From contig NC_134028.1 of NCBI RefSeq assembly GCF_964204645.1, positions 13,063,001-13,127,000 on the forward strand: a DNA stretch of 64,000 nucleotides, in the 5' to 3' direction. The notes under the pieces were generated by a model. That model was not told the origin of the DNA. It searched no databases and saw only the letters and a program-made list of their open reading frames with translations. The position numbers and the translations under genes are program-made. Of the stretch, positions 35,601 through 48,100 are shown one piece after another (the stretch's first letter is position 1; every line of letters begins with the position of its first letter). The stretch is from Tubulanus polymorphus. Taxonomy: Eukaryota > Nemertea > Palaeonemertea > Tubulaniformes > Tubulanidae.

Positions 35601-38600
35601 CGCCAATTTGGTGAACCGAACAACATCATACAAGATCAAACAGTCGCACAAAGGTGTGACCCATTATGAGGAGGAAAATGGATTGGCTTCTGTTTTGGAA
35701 TTAGCAAAAGATGAATATAAAGATTTTATTGTAGATGATATGTATAAATTTTCTTCTGATCAGATTGATTTTTCACCCATTTCTATAGATCCTACTTTCA
35801 AATTCGGTAAGTTTAATGTTACGCCCATTACGTACAAAAATTTGCATGTTGTCAATAAATCTGACGGTAAATGTCCAATTTTTACAGGGCCTGTTTCGAT
35901 CCATTATCGAAAAACACAAAACGACTACAATGTTTTATCTAAAACATTAGGTGAGCATTGTCAGGTCTCAGATATTATTACATTTGGAACAGATGGTGAA
36001 ACTGAGCTTTTTGAATCTGCTAAAAGATATTTTTCTGATGCTACTCACCTGAGGTGTACCAGGCATTTCCGAAAAAACATTATTACAGAACTTAAGAGTT
36101 TGAGCCTTTAATCAAAAATCAAATACAGAAATTATTAACATAATTTTTGGTAATGAAACTATAAATGGATTAATTAATTGTAATTCATTAGAAACATGTG
36201 ATTTGTTGTTTCGAGAACTCGCTGATCACTGGAATGAACTAGATTGCTCAAAAATATTTTCTCAGTTCATGCAAAAGAACCTATCTGTAATTAAAAACAG
36301 CCCTTTATCCTGTATGCGCACAAATGCAGGTCTTGGACATCCTCCACCACTATTTTATACAAATGCTTCTGAAGCTACAAACTCTCGTTTGAGGAATTGG
36401 ATGCAAAATTGTGAGCATGCGCTCTGTAGTTTTATCAAATCGTTAAATAAGCTGATAAAAAGTGAAAGAGAGGAACTTTTTAGAAGTTATGCTGGTCAAA
36501 GATGAATTCAAACATGTATTATGCAAAGATCTTTTCAAATTGCCACATCCTAAGCGCATGGACCATTTGTCCATGGTAAATTCACTGACTATGCATGAAC
36601 TATATACTATCAATAATGCCCCATTTTCGAATGAATCATACATGAATTTGAGTATTTCCGTAAGTGATGCCAAGGAAAGATTTGGTCTTATGATTAATGA
36701 GTCTCTTTTATCATTTATGTGGCGAAAAGCAGACCAACTAATTTCCAGTAGCAATGCAATAGCCATAGTACCTTCGAATAACCCCTCTATCTTTAAAAAA
36801 AGGGTAGTTAGTGATAGTTCTGAACACAATAATAGTGTTACTTTATCTACTGCAAATGGACGCGGCACTTGTACTTATAAATCGTATTCATACCATTCCC
36901 TCTGCCCATAAAGCAAAAGTGCTAGCTATTCATTTACGGTGGCATAAAACATCGAAGTAGAAATCTAACACATTTAGGATTGCAACATCTGACGTTAACT
37001 TGATGTCATGTGGAACTGAAGGTAACATTCCTAGACATAAGACACAGCAAACTACTTCGAATGATCAACCAAATTTAAGCGAATTTTCTTTGATTTTTTT
37101 GCAAGGTCTTATTCGTAAATGTTATGGTTGAGGAAAAAGATTTAATCATGAAACAGATGATTTAATAATAAGGAAATGGGACTTTCGTTCTTTTAAGCAT
37201 CCTCATTCAGGTGAATTTGTAACTAATTCACGGCCACAGAGGACTTATTATCATCTAAATGTTTGTTGTACTTGAAAAAAAAATCGATCATTTTCACCAT
37301 CCTCTGTTACAGTTAGCACAGATATACAGCACATTCTGTCATCAGATCATCGGGGCAAATTCAATGACTTTTTAACTTAATACTGCTTTAATTCATTGAT
37401 GCAATCACCTTGCTATTGGGGCCCCAGAAGCAAACCCCCTTTTGGGGGTGTGTCTACAGCGCTTGTGTTAGTGTAGCAATTATGTGTAAGTCGTTTTTTT
37501 TAGCATTGATACCAGGTAGGTATTCATGTGATGTACATCTTTTCATCTTTATCTATTCAGAAAATGAATAGATAAAAATGAAATTCAATTCCATTTATTT
37601 ATTAAAGCTGTGTAAATTTTTGCAGACTGATTTGACTGTTCTGCGTCTCAGAATGATTTTGCTCAGTGATTTTCTCGTTCTGCTGTACTGTATTGTTTGT
37701 TTATTTTCAGGGTTCATAGTTGTCAGTACTCAATACTTTTTTAATCAAATGCGCAAACCATCAACAACTGTCATGCCAAAACTTAGTCTATACAGGCCTG
37801 TACCCAGGGGAACGCACCCACTCACTATAAAATTTTGAGCGTCACTATTTTTTGTCAAAGAAAATTTCTTGCTCACATACATATAACTATGATATAGATA
37901 TAGACACTGTTATCAAATAAATTGCCCATGGGCAAAGTGTGGTTTACCTTGAAAGCTAGAGGTTGTTTGGAGTAAGGGCATTGCTTGAAAAATCTTTTTA
38001 ATTCGTGACTTCAAAGTTCCACAAGTTTATATTGTATTTTATCTTTCTTAAAGAATTATTTTGTAGTCAAATAAGACCAAAGATATACATTTGGTTACGG
38101 TCCATGTCCAAAAGTTTGTAGGGTACAGGTAGGCGTGGCAGGGAAATTATTTTATATTTTCCAAAAAAATGTTTCACAATATGAAAAAAATAATCAAATA
38201 AGGCCATCCCAAAATAATTGTCTGTTTGCCGTAACACCGAATAAACTTTTCAGGATGAGTCGGTAGGTAAGGAAAAATTTTTTTGCTAAATTTGTGGGCA
38301 AAAAAAACAAATGTATCACCTTTTTACATGGAAACAATATCGCAAAAATCATCTACGTTGTGCACGGGAAATGTGTCTAATAGCATAGATTTTGAGAATT
38401 ATTCTAAAATTATAACTTCGTCCAGAGCGTCATCTCTGTGTTAAAAATGAAACAGTACATCGAATATGTGCGCGGTTACGTTACCAGCTTTGATATAGTC
38501 ACTATGAGAATGAATGGCAGCTTATTGGAACACTGCCAGTTTCCTGGAAAACTTAAATTAGGCCACATTGACAAGGCATGTTTTCACACGATGCACACTT

Positions 38601-41600
38601 GAATTCAAACATATATAATACGTAGCTCATACGTAGGCAGTGGGTCGGTCGGCCGTTTTTATCAAAAATAAAATTTATTTCGATGAATCCCAGAAAAAAA
38701 GTTTTAACTCGGTACCTTTGAAGTCGGGTCGGTCGGGTTACGGCAAACAGACCATTAATATGGGATGGCCTAAAATTCATTATGATGTCACATATCAGAG
38801 GGTGGCTGAATATTGGGTCATGGAAACTTCCAATGTTGGCCGCGGAAGTTAAAATACCGGTACAGAAGAAATCGGTTATTAGATCGTTTTAAATCCTGGA
38901 ATTTACGACTACAATATTCAGACCTCGACCTATACTTTTAGTTTGCTGCTTAATATTTTCAGGTCACAAGAAATTACAATTTATTACAAATTCTATCAAA
39001 CAGAAAACACAGCGCTCATTTTCTGCGCTGCTACGATTATTCAGCCTATTTTCATGTCAAACGCGCACGCGTTACAGCATCACCTTAAGTAGTGTACTGT
39101 ACGAGCTTGTGTGTGTGTCGTGTAGTGTAGCACTCTGCGCGCACAGGTGGACGCCTCGTGTAAGTGAATGTTCGCGAATGTTACACTTCAAAGTCAATCA
39201 AAACAATCACCGGGTATTAAAATCAAACAATACCTATGGCGGATGTGTGAAATAATTACATCCTCACCAGCAATGAGCATTCAAAATTCACACGTATACA
39301 GCACCTAGTCCAATGAAACGTACGCCATTCTATGGCTTTCCCATAATTATTTTAGTAGCGCCGGAATTCCCCGTATATCCCAAAAACAGCCAATCCCATT
39401 CGCTCACAAAGACGATGCCCCCCAATCGAGGTCATTGCAATTTTATACGTGAGAGCTAAGAATTTTCCCGCCAAAAACAGTTTTTCGTAGAATTTTAACT
39501 CAGTTGACCATGTACATCGACGGAGGTTCGCCATGTCTTCAATCGCATCGATTATACGTCGTTTAAGCCGAGAACCAATGAAACAAATGCTCACATAAAA
39601 AAACATACCGCGATTTTACATGAATTGGCTCAATGCCAACCTCATATCGCTGACAAAGGTAAACCAAAAATTTGCATGTCTCCATAAACGATGGGACACC
39701 AGTGTATGTTGTTGGATTATTAGACCTACTGATAACTTATTGAAAAGTTTCTGCCTTCATGGAGCAAGAAGCTACTCTATTTTAGTTTCATTCATCCCTA
39801 TTTGACCTATGTAATTACATTATGGGGACATTACTCTCAAAGAAACAGTCAAAATCAATTTTCGAATTACAGAAAAACGCCATACGTTACATCGATAATG
39901 CGTCTTACAATTCTCCGTCAACACCAATTTTCAAAAAATATGAAATTCCAAAATTTGATGATATTATCCAAATTGAACTAAAACTAGCAAACTTGGTTAC
40001 AGCTTCTCAAAACAGCTCCTGCCTGAACCCATTATGAATTTTTTTACAACTCACTCCTCAAATCACAGGTATTATACAAGATCTCGCAATTTTCCTAAAA
40101 CGATCCATCATAAAAGTACAATTTTCAACAGCTCATTCCTAAACAGGATTCCTACCATTTGGCAAATTTTAGATACTAAAATCCGAAATTCAAGAACTAT
40201 CAGCTCTTTCACTCGTGCTTTTAAACACCAATTACTGAAAAAATATTAGAACAATCATGCTTCAACCAGCATAATGCTATACATGTATATCTAATTCGTC
40301 CAATTAATTTCCATATCGCTCCATCCATTCACCCATCCATTCATATCTTGATTGTGGTAGCAAAATATGCATAGGTACGAATGTAATATAGAAATACTAA
40401 GTTATTGTATTGTTCAACGCCCCCTGGTGGCCATAAACAAAAACCAATGAGCTTGAAACTCACCTCAATCATAGAACATGTCCTGAGCTACAACTTTCCA
40501 ATTGATTATGGTAGCAAAATATGCTTAAGTATCAATATGATGTGGAAAACTTTTTTCCACCTACGAATGAGTACTGATGACCCCAAAATGGCTGCCAATT
40601 GCGTCATAATTGCCAGGTCAAAATACCCTCTCGGATATAAAAGATCCCTTTCCTAAGAATACCCATTACAAATTGCAATGAAAAATGGCAAACCATTAGG
40701 AAGCTACAGGACTCAGAATTCAGGCCAAAATTGACATTTTTGGGAACAAAAAAGTCACAGGACGGCCATCTTGAGTCCGATCGACCCAATTTTTCTCATG
40801 CCGATGGGCCCTTGGGAGATACAAATATATACCAATGATCAAGGTTATTGATAAAAGTGTCTTCAAAAACCCTTTCCCTCGAAAACTTCAAAAATGTGTA
40901 AAAAGTGCTGATTTTGGCGAACAACAATCGCTGCCAGTCAGCCATCTTGAATCTGACAGGGCCAGTTTTTGGCCTGAAGATGTGTCTAGGGTAGACATTA
41001 CCTTGAAGCGTCGTCAAAACTTTGGAACTCTCACGAACTATCTAGATGGTTATCTCTCGACCTCAATAGCTTCAAGACCCATCTCAAAACAACTTTGTTC
41101 CATGCAGCATACCATTAACTCTCACTATATATATCTTAACTTTATATATATATTCTCCTCACGATTCCCTTCTTTCTAAGTATAATACTTCATGCCTTGC
41201 CAAACATTAATTAGTAACTCACTCACCAATTTACTAAATTAACCTGTTCTCCTCTGTATACATACCCCCATTTTTAGTCTATATCTCACATCTGACGATA
41301 ATCTCTAGGGCGAGATCGAAACATCGTGTTTTTACATTTTGGATTGTTTCAACAAATAAATTCTCGATTTTAGATTTCTTTTAATTTGTAAATAGTGGGT
41401 TTTTTATCTTATCATCTGTTCACCACGTTTGAGTGTGGCTATAGTACTTTTAATTTGATGTTGTTTCTGATGGAACCAATAACTGACAGACACCGGTACA
41501 GACGACAAATGAAAAGTGAACGCAAAACTGACTGGGCAAAAATGGCTTTATGTCATCTTAGATCTTGGTCCATGGATGATTGGTGCCAGGTTCTATCTTA

Positions 41601-44600
41601 ATATTTAAATGGATCTTGACACAATTTGCCAACTGTGACCAATTCTGGAAAGTGGTCGGTGGGTGAATCAATCGTAGGACAAGAAGGGATTGACGGAAAT
41701 ATGGTCCTTCTCCCCTACTGACTGTAATATTGCTGTACTGTAAGATGAAAAATGGAGTTTTACCTTTTCTGCCTGCTGGTGAACTTGGGGGCTATACATT
41801 GTGGCAGGTGTTCCATTATAAGCCATCTGACCACCAGGCATGCCATGAGTTGGTGCTTCTGATATTTCTGGGTTGAATATGGGCATAGTAATAGGGTCAT
41901 ATGCTGACGCTTGCTGAAAGCAAAGAATATTGATAGCAAATACGATATGTTATGAAATATTTCAGTGTCTAAGGGATTAAATAATTGGATTAACTCCAGT
42001 GCTGTCAACCTTTTCACTTTCAAATTCAGGAAGCCCATAGCTTGTTTTCATATCATCAGTAGTTCAAGGAGTAACATTAAAATAACACTCGCATATATTG
42101 AAACAATTATATTTCAGCTTAATATATATACTGTAATACCATCTGGACTAATACATTCCCTAGCTAATTTGAATTATTTGTTTCCACTTCAAAAATAATT
42201 ATAACAATTATCTAAACTAGGGGTCCATGGACACCATGCCCACTTGGGAAGTGCTTTCAATTGCTCAGCAATCTAACAATTTCAATATTCAACACCCCCC
42301 GGTGAATATATACAATAACCAATGACCTTGAAACTCACCACAATCATAGAATATGTCAGCAGCTATGATTTTTTAATTGACTGTGATAGCAAAATATGCC
42401 TCGTTACCAATTTAATATGGAAATACCAAGTTATTCTACTATTCAACGCCCCCTGGTGACCACATGCAAAACCCAATGACCTTGATACACACCACAATCA
42501 TAGAAGATGTCATGAACTACAGCTTTGCAATTCATCATGGTAACAAAATATGCCTAGGTACGAATCTAATAAGGAAATACTAAGATATTCTATTATTCAA
42601 CGCCCCCTGGTGACCACATAGAATAACTAATGGCCTTAAAACTCACCACAATCATAGACGATGTCATGAGATACAACTTTGCAATTGATTGTGGTAACAA
42701 AATATGCATAGGTACGAATATAAGATAGAAATACTAAGTTATTGTATTATTCAACGCCCCCTGGTGGCCATAAACAAAAACCAATGACCTTGAAACTCAC
42801 CAAAATCATAGAACGTCATGTTATGGGCTACAACTTTCTAATTGATTGTGGTAACAAATTATGCTTAGGTATCAATATAATATGGAAAAACTTTTTCCCA
42901 CCTATGAATGAGTACTGATGATACCAAGATGGCCGCCAATTGTGTCGTAATTGGCCGATCAAAAATACCTGGCTCAGGTATAAAACATCCCTTTCCAAAG
43001 AATACCCATCACAAATTGCAATGAGAAATGACAAACCAGTAGGAAGCTACTGGACTCAGATTTTTGGGCACTAAAAAGGTCATAGGACGGCCATCTTGAG
43101 TCTGATCGACCCAATTTTTCTTACAGTGATGGCTCCTTGGGGGGTTCAAATATATACGAAAGATAAAGGTAATTGATCTAAGCGTCTTCAAAATTTCCCT
43201 CAAAAAGTTCAAAAAGTGCTGATTTTGACGAACAACAACAGGGGCGGATCTAGAGCCCAATTTAGGGGGGGGCACCTAATAAATGTAGCTATGATGATAC
43301 TCTATTGACACCGAGCGGCGTAGGCACGAGACGTTACTACGCTTCTAGAATTTTTGAAATTTAACTCTGTTTTGGGGCCATTTCCTGCATTCTGAGGCAA
43401 GAATTCGTGACAAATACTACACAGCACGGCGTTAATATTAAGCGAGTGGCGAGAGGTCGGTTGAAAAAAACGATCTTCACTTAAAGGAGGGAGGGGAGCC
43501 TGGGCCCCCCTCCCTAGATCCGCGCCTGAACAATGGCTGCCAATCGGCCATCTTGATTCTGATAGGGCCAGTTTTTGGGCTGAAGATGTGTCTAGGGTAG
43601 ATACATGTATAAACCATCAAGACATTACCTTGAAGCGTCTTCAAAACTTCCCATAATAACTGGATTCCGTCTACGGACAGACGGACGACGGACGAAAAGT
43701 GAACGCAATAGCCCACTGGGACTAAAGTCCCAACTGGGCTAAAAAGTGGCTTTTGGACCACACCTCACCATTGTTCGAATCTTTGAAATTACTGAAATTG
43801 GATGATACAGCTAAGTTTTCTATTGGAGAATTTATGTACTTAAATTCAAAATCAAAGCTCCCGGATGTTTTCACAAATTTCGTTAATCAGACTTACAGAA
43901 TAATTATCTAAGAAACACAAATAATATTGCTTCAGAACATTTTCATACTCAATTAAAGGCCAGCTCCTTTAAAATCAAAGGACCCAAAACAACTAGATGC
44001 AGCAATAACATGCACTGGATACATACATATATACAAGAGCCCCAAGGGGCACTATGGCCAGCCTGTAAGCTTTTTATAAAATAGCAAATGATGATGCATT
44101 CTATGGGTTAAATTTGTCAAAATACACTCCCAGCTCAAGATTCTAATAATTTACACAATACAATCGTAGAATACAAAAGAATCACAGACAGCAACTGGAT
44201 CTGGCAGGAACAAATACCTCAGATAAATCTTTTCCCTTGGTCTTATTGATTTTAATACGGAATAGAATTGAATTTTCTGAAATTTGCTCAATAAAAAAAA
44301 TTGAATTGGATTTGATGTTTTTATTTGTTCAATAAAGTAAAATTGAATTGGATTTGAAATTTTTTGCGGAATAAAATTTGATTGAATTTGTAGTTTGAGC
44401 ACATGGCTAATTAGCATATCAAGGTCATCTATCCGATTTAAGAAAAAGCTATTTTTCCCGGACTTTGCACCATTGTCAATGATATTTTCTGTAGTGCTAA
44501 TAAATATATTCCTCCCAAAAACCAAATCAACTAATGCTTTCACAGAAATCGATCTTGAAATACAATTTTAGATCTTAAAATAAAACCCGAAAGTAAAACG

Positions 44601-45125
44601 GTAGACGATACCGTGGGTTCACATGAACATCTGCTGATCTCTGCGTCTAAGCCAATGAAAGAGGAGTCTTTGCTTTCTGATTGGCTTTTCAAAACCAATA
44701 TTTTTGCAATCAGATATTTGCGAAAAAGCTCATATAAATTTTAACGAGGCCCTTTTTCAAAATTCAGCTATGTAGAGTTTGGAGAATGGATAATGCTTTA
44801 ATGAATGATTTGTATGAATATATGCTCAGTAGCACAGTAAAAGAGCCTTTGCTCTGGAAACCATGTCATTTAAATTCGCTCCATTTGTATAGTAATAGGC
44901 TCAGCCTACGGCTGGCCTAATAAATATAATATTTTGAGTGAATGTGAGAGTGAATGTTGTTTTGGGAAGGGAAAGGATAAGGTTTCAGAGCATATAAGCC
45001 TCTAGCTTTTTCTGAAACCTTGCTGATTTATTAGAGTTATTATAAATGTAACCATTTTGTACTTAACGTAACTTAGAAAGCGTATTACAATTTTATAATT
45101 AACTGTCATCTATTCAGGAATAAAG

Positions 45126-45159
<34 letters not shown>

Positions 45160-48100
45160 TAACTTTTACGAGATTAGTAGAATTAAGAAAAAGTAAAAAT
45201 TCAATTAGAAAAACTTTTTTACGCCGCAATAACATTCAGTTTTGATGGAATGCGCAACATTTTTGAATGAAAAAATTTTAAGAAAATACAACTATGAACA
45301 GCCAACAACTATCTACTTCAGTTGAAACCTCAGGATTTATAGCATCTTATTGCAGACTTAACCCTATCAAGTACTGTTTAAATCCTAAAAGAAAATAAAA
45401 CAAGAGGACTTCTAAGTCCTGGGGTTTGAAGAAGCAAAGTCTGATGTACAAATTATAAATCACATAAAAGAAAGGCAAATTATGAAAAGAAATTGATATT
45501 CCATTAGAGAAGTTTGCTTACAAAAATTAAATTTGTTTTCCATTAGAGAAGTTTGCTTAAAAAAATTAAATTTGTTTTCCGTTTGCATTGCGCACGTGGT
45601 AAATGATGCTTTGTAATTATATTAAGGTGTAATAAAGTTATTTTGAATTTGAATTGTTTACATCTGACGTGATCGATAAAATGAGGCGCGCAGCTGAGCT
45701 TGCCTGTCAATCAACATAATTGGTTTACACTAAAAATACGCTTATCAATTTTCGATGCTAAATACCTTACTTTAAAGGTTTATTTGGTGTAAATCGGATC
45801 ACAAATATTTCTTATATTTTGTTTTTAACTTTTGAAGTGGAAGCCGGTGTCAGCATCAACGTGTGTATGGCTGTACGCAGGGGCGTTGAATCGGTAACTT
45901 TTCGGGTTTTGAGTTTTCATTTTGTGTTCTCAGAGGTTTGGGAAAGCTGTCAACGTTTCATGTACTAGTTTTAAAATTCTGAAATCACGTGAAGATATTG
46001 CAACATGGTTGATGGGGAAATATTAAATTACTGGCATACTCAGTGAGTATTTTATACTATTTGCAGTGTTAATTTAGTAGATTATGGTGTAATAACATAA
46101 GAGAATATTCCGTAGTATAAGAGTATAACATAAATCAGTGAAATAGAGAAGTAATTCCATTAAATTAAGGCGAAATATTATGATGCAAGATAAAGGTTTA
46201 TTTTGTATTGCGCAATCTAGAAATAGCTCAGATACTATAAGTTTGTATTATTTGTTTACAGATTTGAATCGTCCAAAATCCGTTGAACAAAGAAACATCA
46301 ATTTGATATCCGGAGTTTGTTATTTGTCGGACGTATTCAAAAGCCACCACTTGAAACCCCATCGAGCCAGGCGTAGCCACCTAAAATTCAATGGTGCGGC
46401 AATCCGGAGTGCACATCCAAACGAGCGCCGAAGGCGCGTTATCTTAAAGGGGGTTGGACGGCCCTCCCCCAAGAAAATTTTGAACATTAAAACGTCTGAG
46501 ATGCGTTCTGATGGCTATGAGAGCTCATATTTGAATAATTTTTCTGTAGATAATATAATGCATCTAAGGTTATCTTTGGTCTAGGTATGGATCCAGGTGT
46601 TTCACCATCCCAGAGCGGTTTCTGAGTCCTGCTGAACTGGAAGGGCAACTATATCATAGCTCAAAACGGGGGACCTGGGGGCACTCCCCCAGAAAATTTA
46701 GATTTTTCAAGGCTCTGAGATGCAATCTTTAAGCACATTTGGGGCATAAAGTCTATCCCCCTTGAAGTTGATTATTTTCGTTTAGATTCATTTTCTATAC
46801 TACTTCCTGAATACTTGCCCAGAATAAAACATTCATGTTAGTACAAGAGCCTGTCAAAATCACGAACTAGAAAAATAGAAGGGCAAACCTGAGTACCCCT
46901 CGATACAAGTGGTAGGCTGGATCTGCCCTTGACCATTTATTGATGAATAGTAACCTAATGTTAGCTTATTATACATCAATACCGGTACTCTCTCGATTTT
47001 CTCGGTTTCCATGTCTCGGCACTTGAGCAGAATTTTTTTGGTCAAATCCCTTATGATGGTCCATTTTTCATGAACAAAAAACACCTACAGAATCAGTGAA
47101 ATACAACCAGGAGAATACCGGTTTGAGTCGCTCTAAAGTAATATGAAAAAAATAACAACGCCTCCGTATTAGCACCACTATCTTCAAAAGAACTTGATAC
47201 CCCCATGTAAATACAGAATAACGTTTATTATGACGTTTTAGCATAATGGGTTTTTCAATTATTGGCGCAACATATGCCGCAGTTGTCACACCGGTGGCTA
47301 CGCCCCTGGTACGTACGGTTACAGGCGCTTTAACCGGCTCAGCTTTGATGGTGTATTTATGCGCGAGTAGATGTAATGATTTGTTTTAACCAACTGCTAA
47401 ATCGGCGTTCATTACGCATGATTTTAGAAAATGATATTATTCAGAGTATTTGAATATATCTATCATGATAATTATAATATTCTTAAGACAAGTGAATTAC
47501 GTATGTGGACCTATTTCATTGAGGCATATCTCTCGATCTGAAAAAAAAATCTTCCGATCCTGTCACGTGACTTCATGACTGCAACTTGACGATAGCTTAG
47601 GTTCTCATTCTTCGAACCAACTATGAGCTGCCAACAACTATCTACTTCAGTTGAGATCTTTGTTTCTATAGCTGGTTAACCCTTTTAAAAACTTTTAATA
47701 TTCTAAAAGAAAATAAAGATGTGTATTGTTTTAGTCCTTCCACAAGCATAGTTAACCGCAACTATAGGCTACTATGCACAAAGTACGAGTGTGTCAAGTT
47801 TAGGGGAAATATCATCGAGAATAACAAAGATAAGGTGTTTTTGCCATTCCCTAGTGGCAGTTGTATGAACTTATCTTGCCGGTCAGCGAACTATACATAT
47901 GTACATGTACTCACACCAGGTTTTTTTATTTCTATAATAAAATGACTAAATTACATGTGGAAAATGGATGCTAGAATCAGTTTTCAAAATTTACGCCGCC
48001 TAGTGGTTAAAATAGGAACTAATTATGTGAGGGTTCGTTGAATTTTATATCCAGGCACATGTGCATCAATTTTCATAGAAATCCCTTTATTCGCTTAGTA

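Larger units (their letters stand above)
32232..37380 (+). mobile_element. Spliced transposon gene: USP-like exons plus MULE transposase, broken
   Basis: Plus-strand multi-exon gene lying antisense in a SEC31 intron. Exons: about 32232-32309 (USP Cys box), 32780-32869, 32958-33039 (QDAH box), 34871-34957 (acidic Ser/Asp linker) and 35195 onward (MULE transposase). From exon 2 to exon 5 each donor/acceptor pair is consensus and the leftover bases combine correctly (T+CT, CC+T, AG+G). The first exon does not match exon 2 in phase, so one exon is missing or altered. The transposase exon has at least three frame breaks. The join implies one protein with a partial C19-type domain ahead of a DDE transposase. 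A His box for the protease is not seen. Confidence 0.65.
31836..41763 (-). other. 9.9-kb SEC31 intron
   Basis: Phase-0 intron between the DPITMPIFNP exon and the LQNILDELVKRCL exon. It holds the antisense USP-MULE transposon gene, RepA copy 3, a LINE 3' end and a RepB fragment. 37400-37900 and 41030-41760 contain no recognisable coding sequence. Confidence 0.82.

Noticed and set aside
37708-37810. Fourth hAT-like element starting CAGGGTTCATAG
   Set aside because: No matching inverted end or target duplication could be found.
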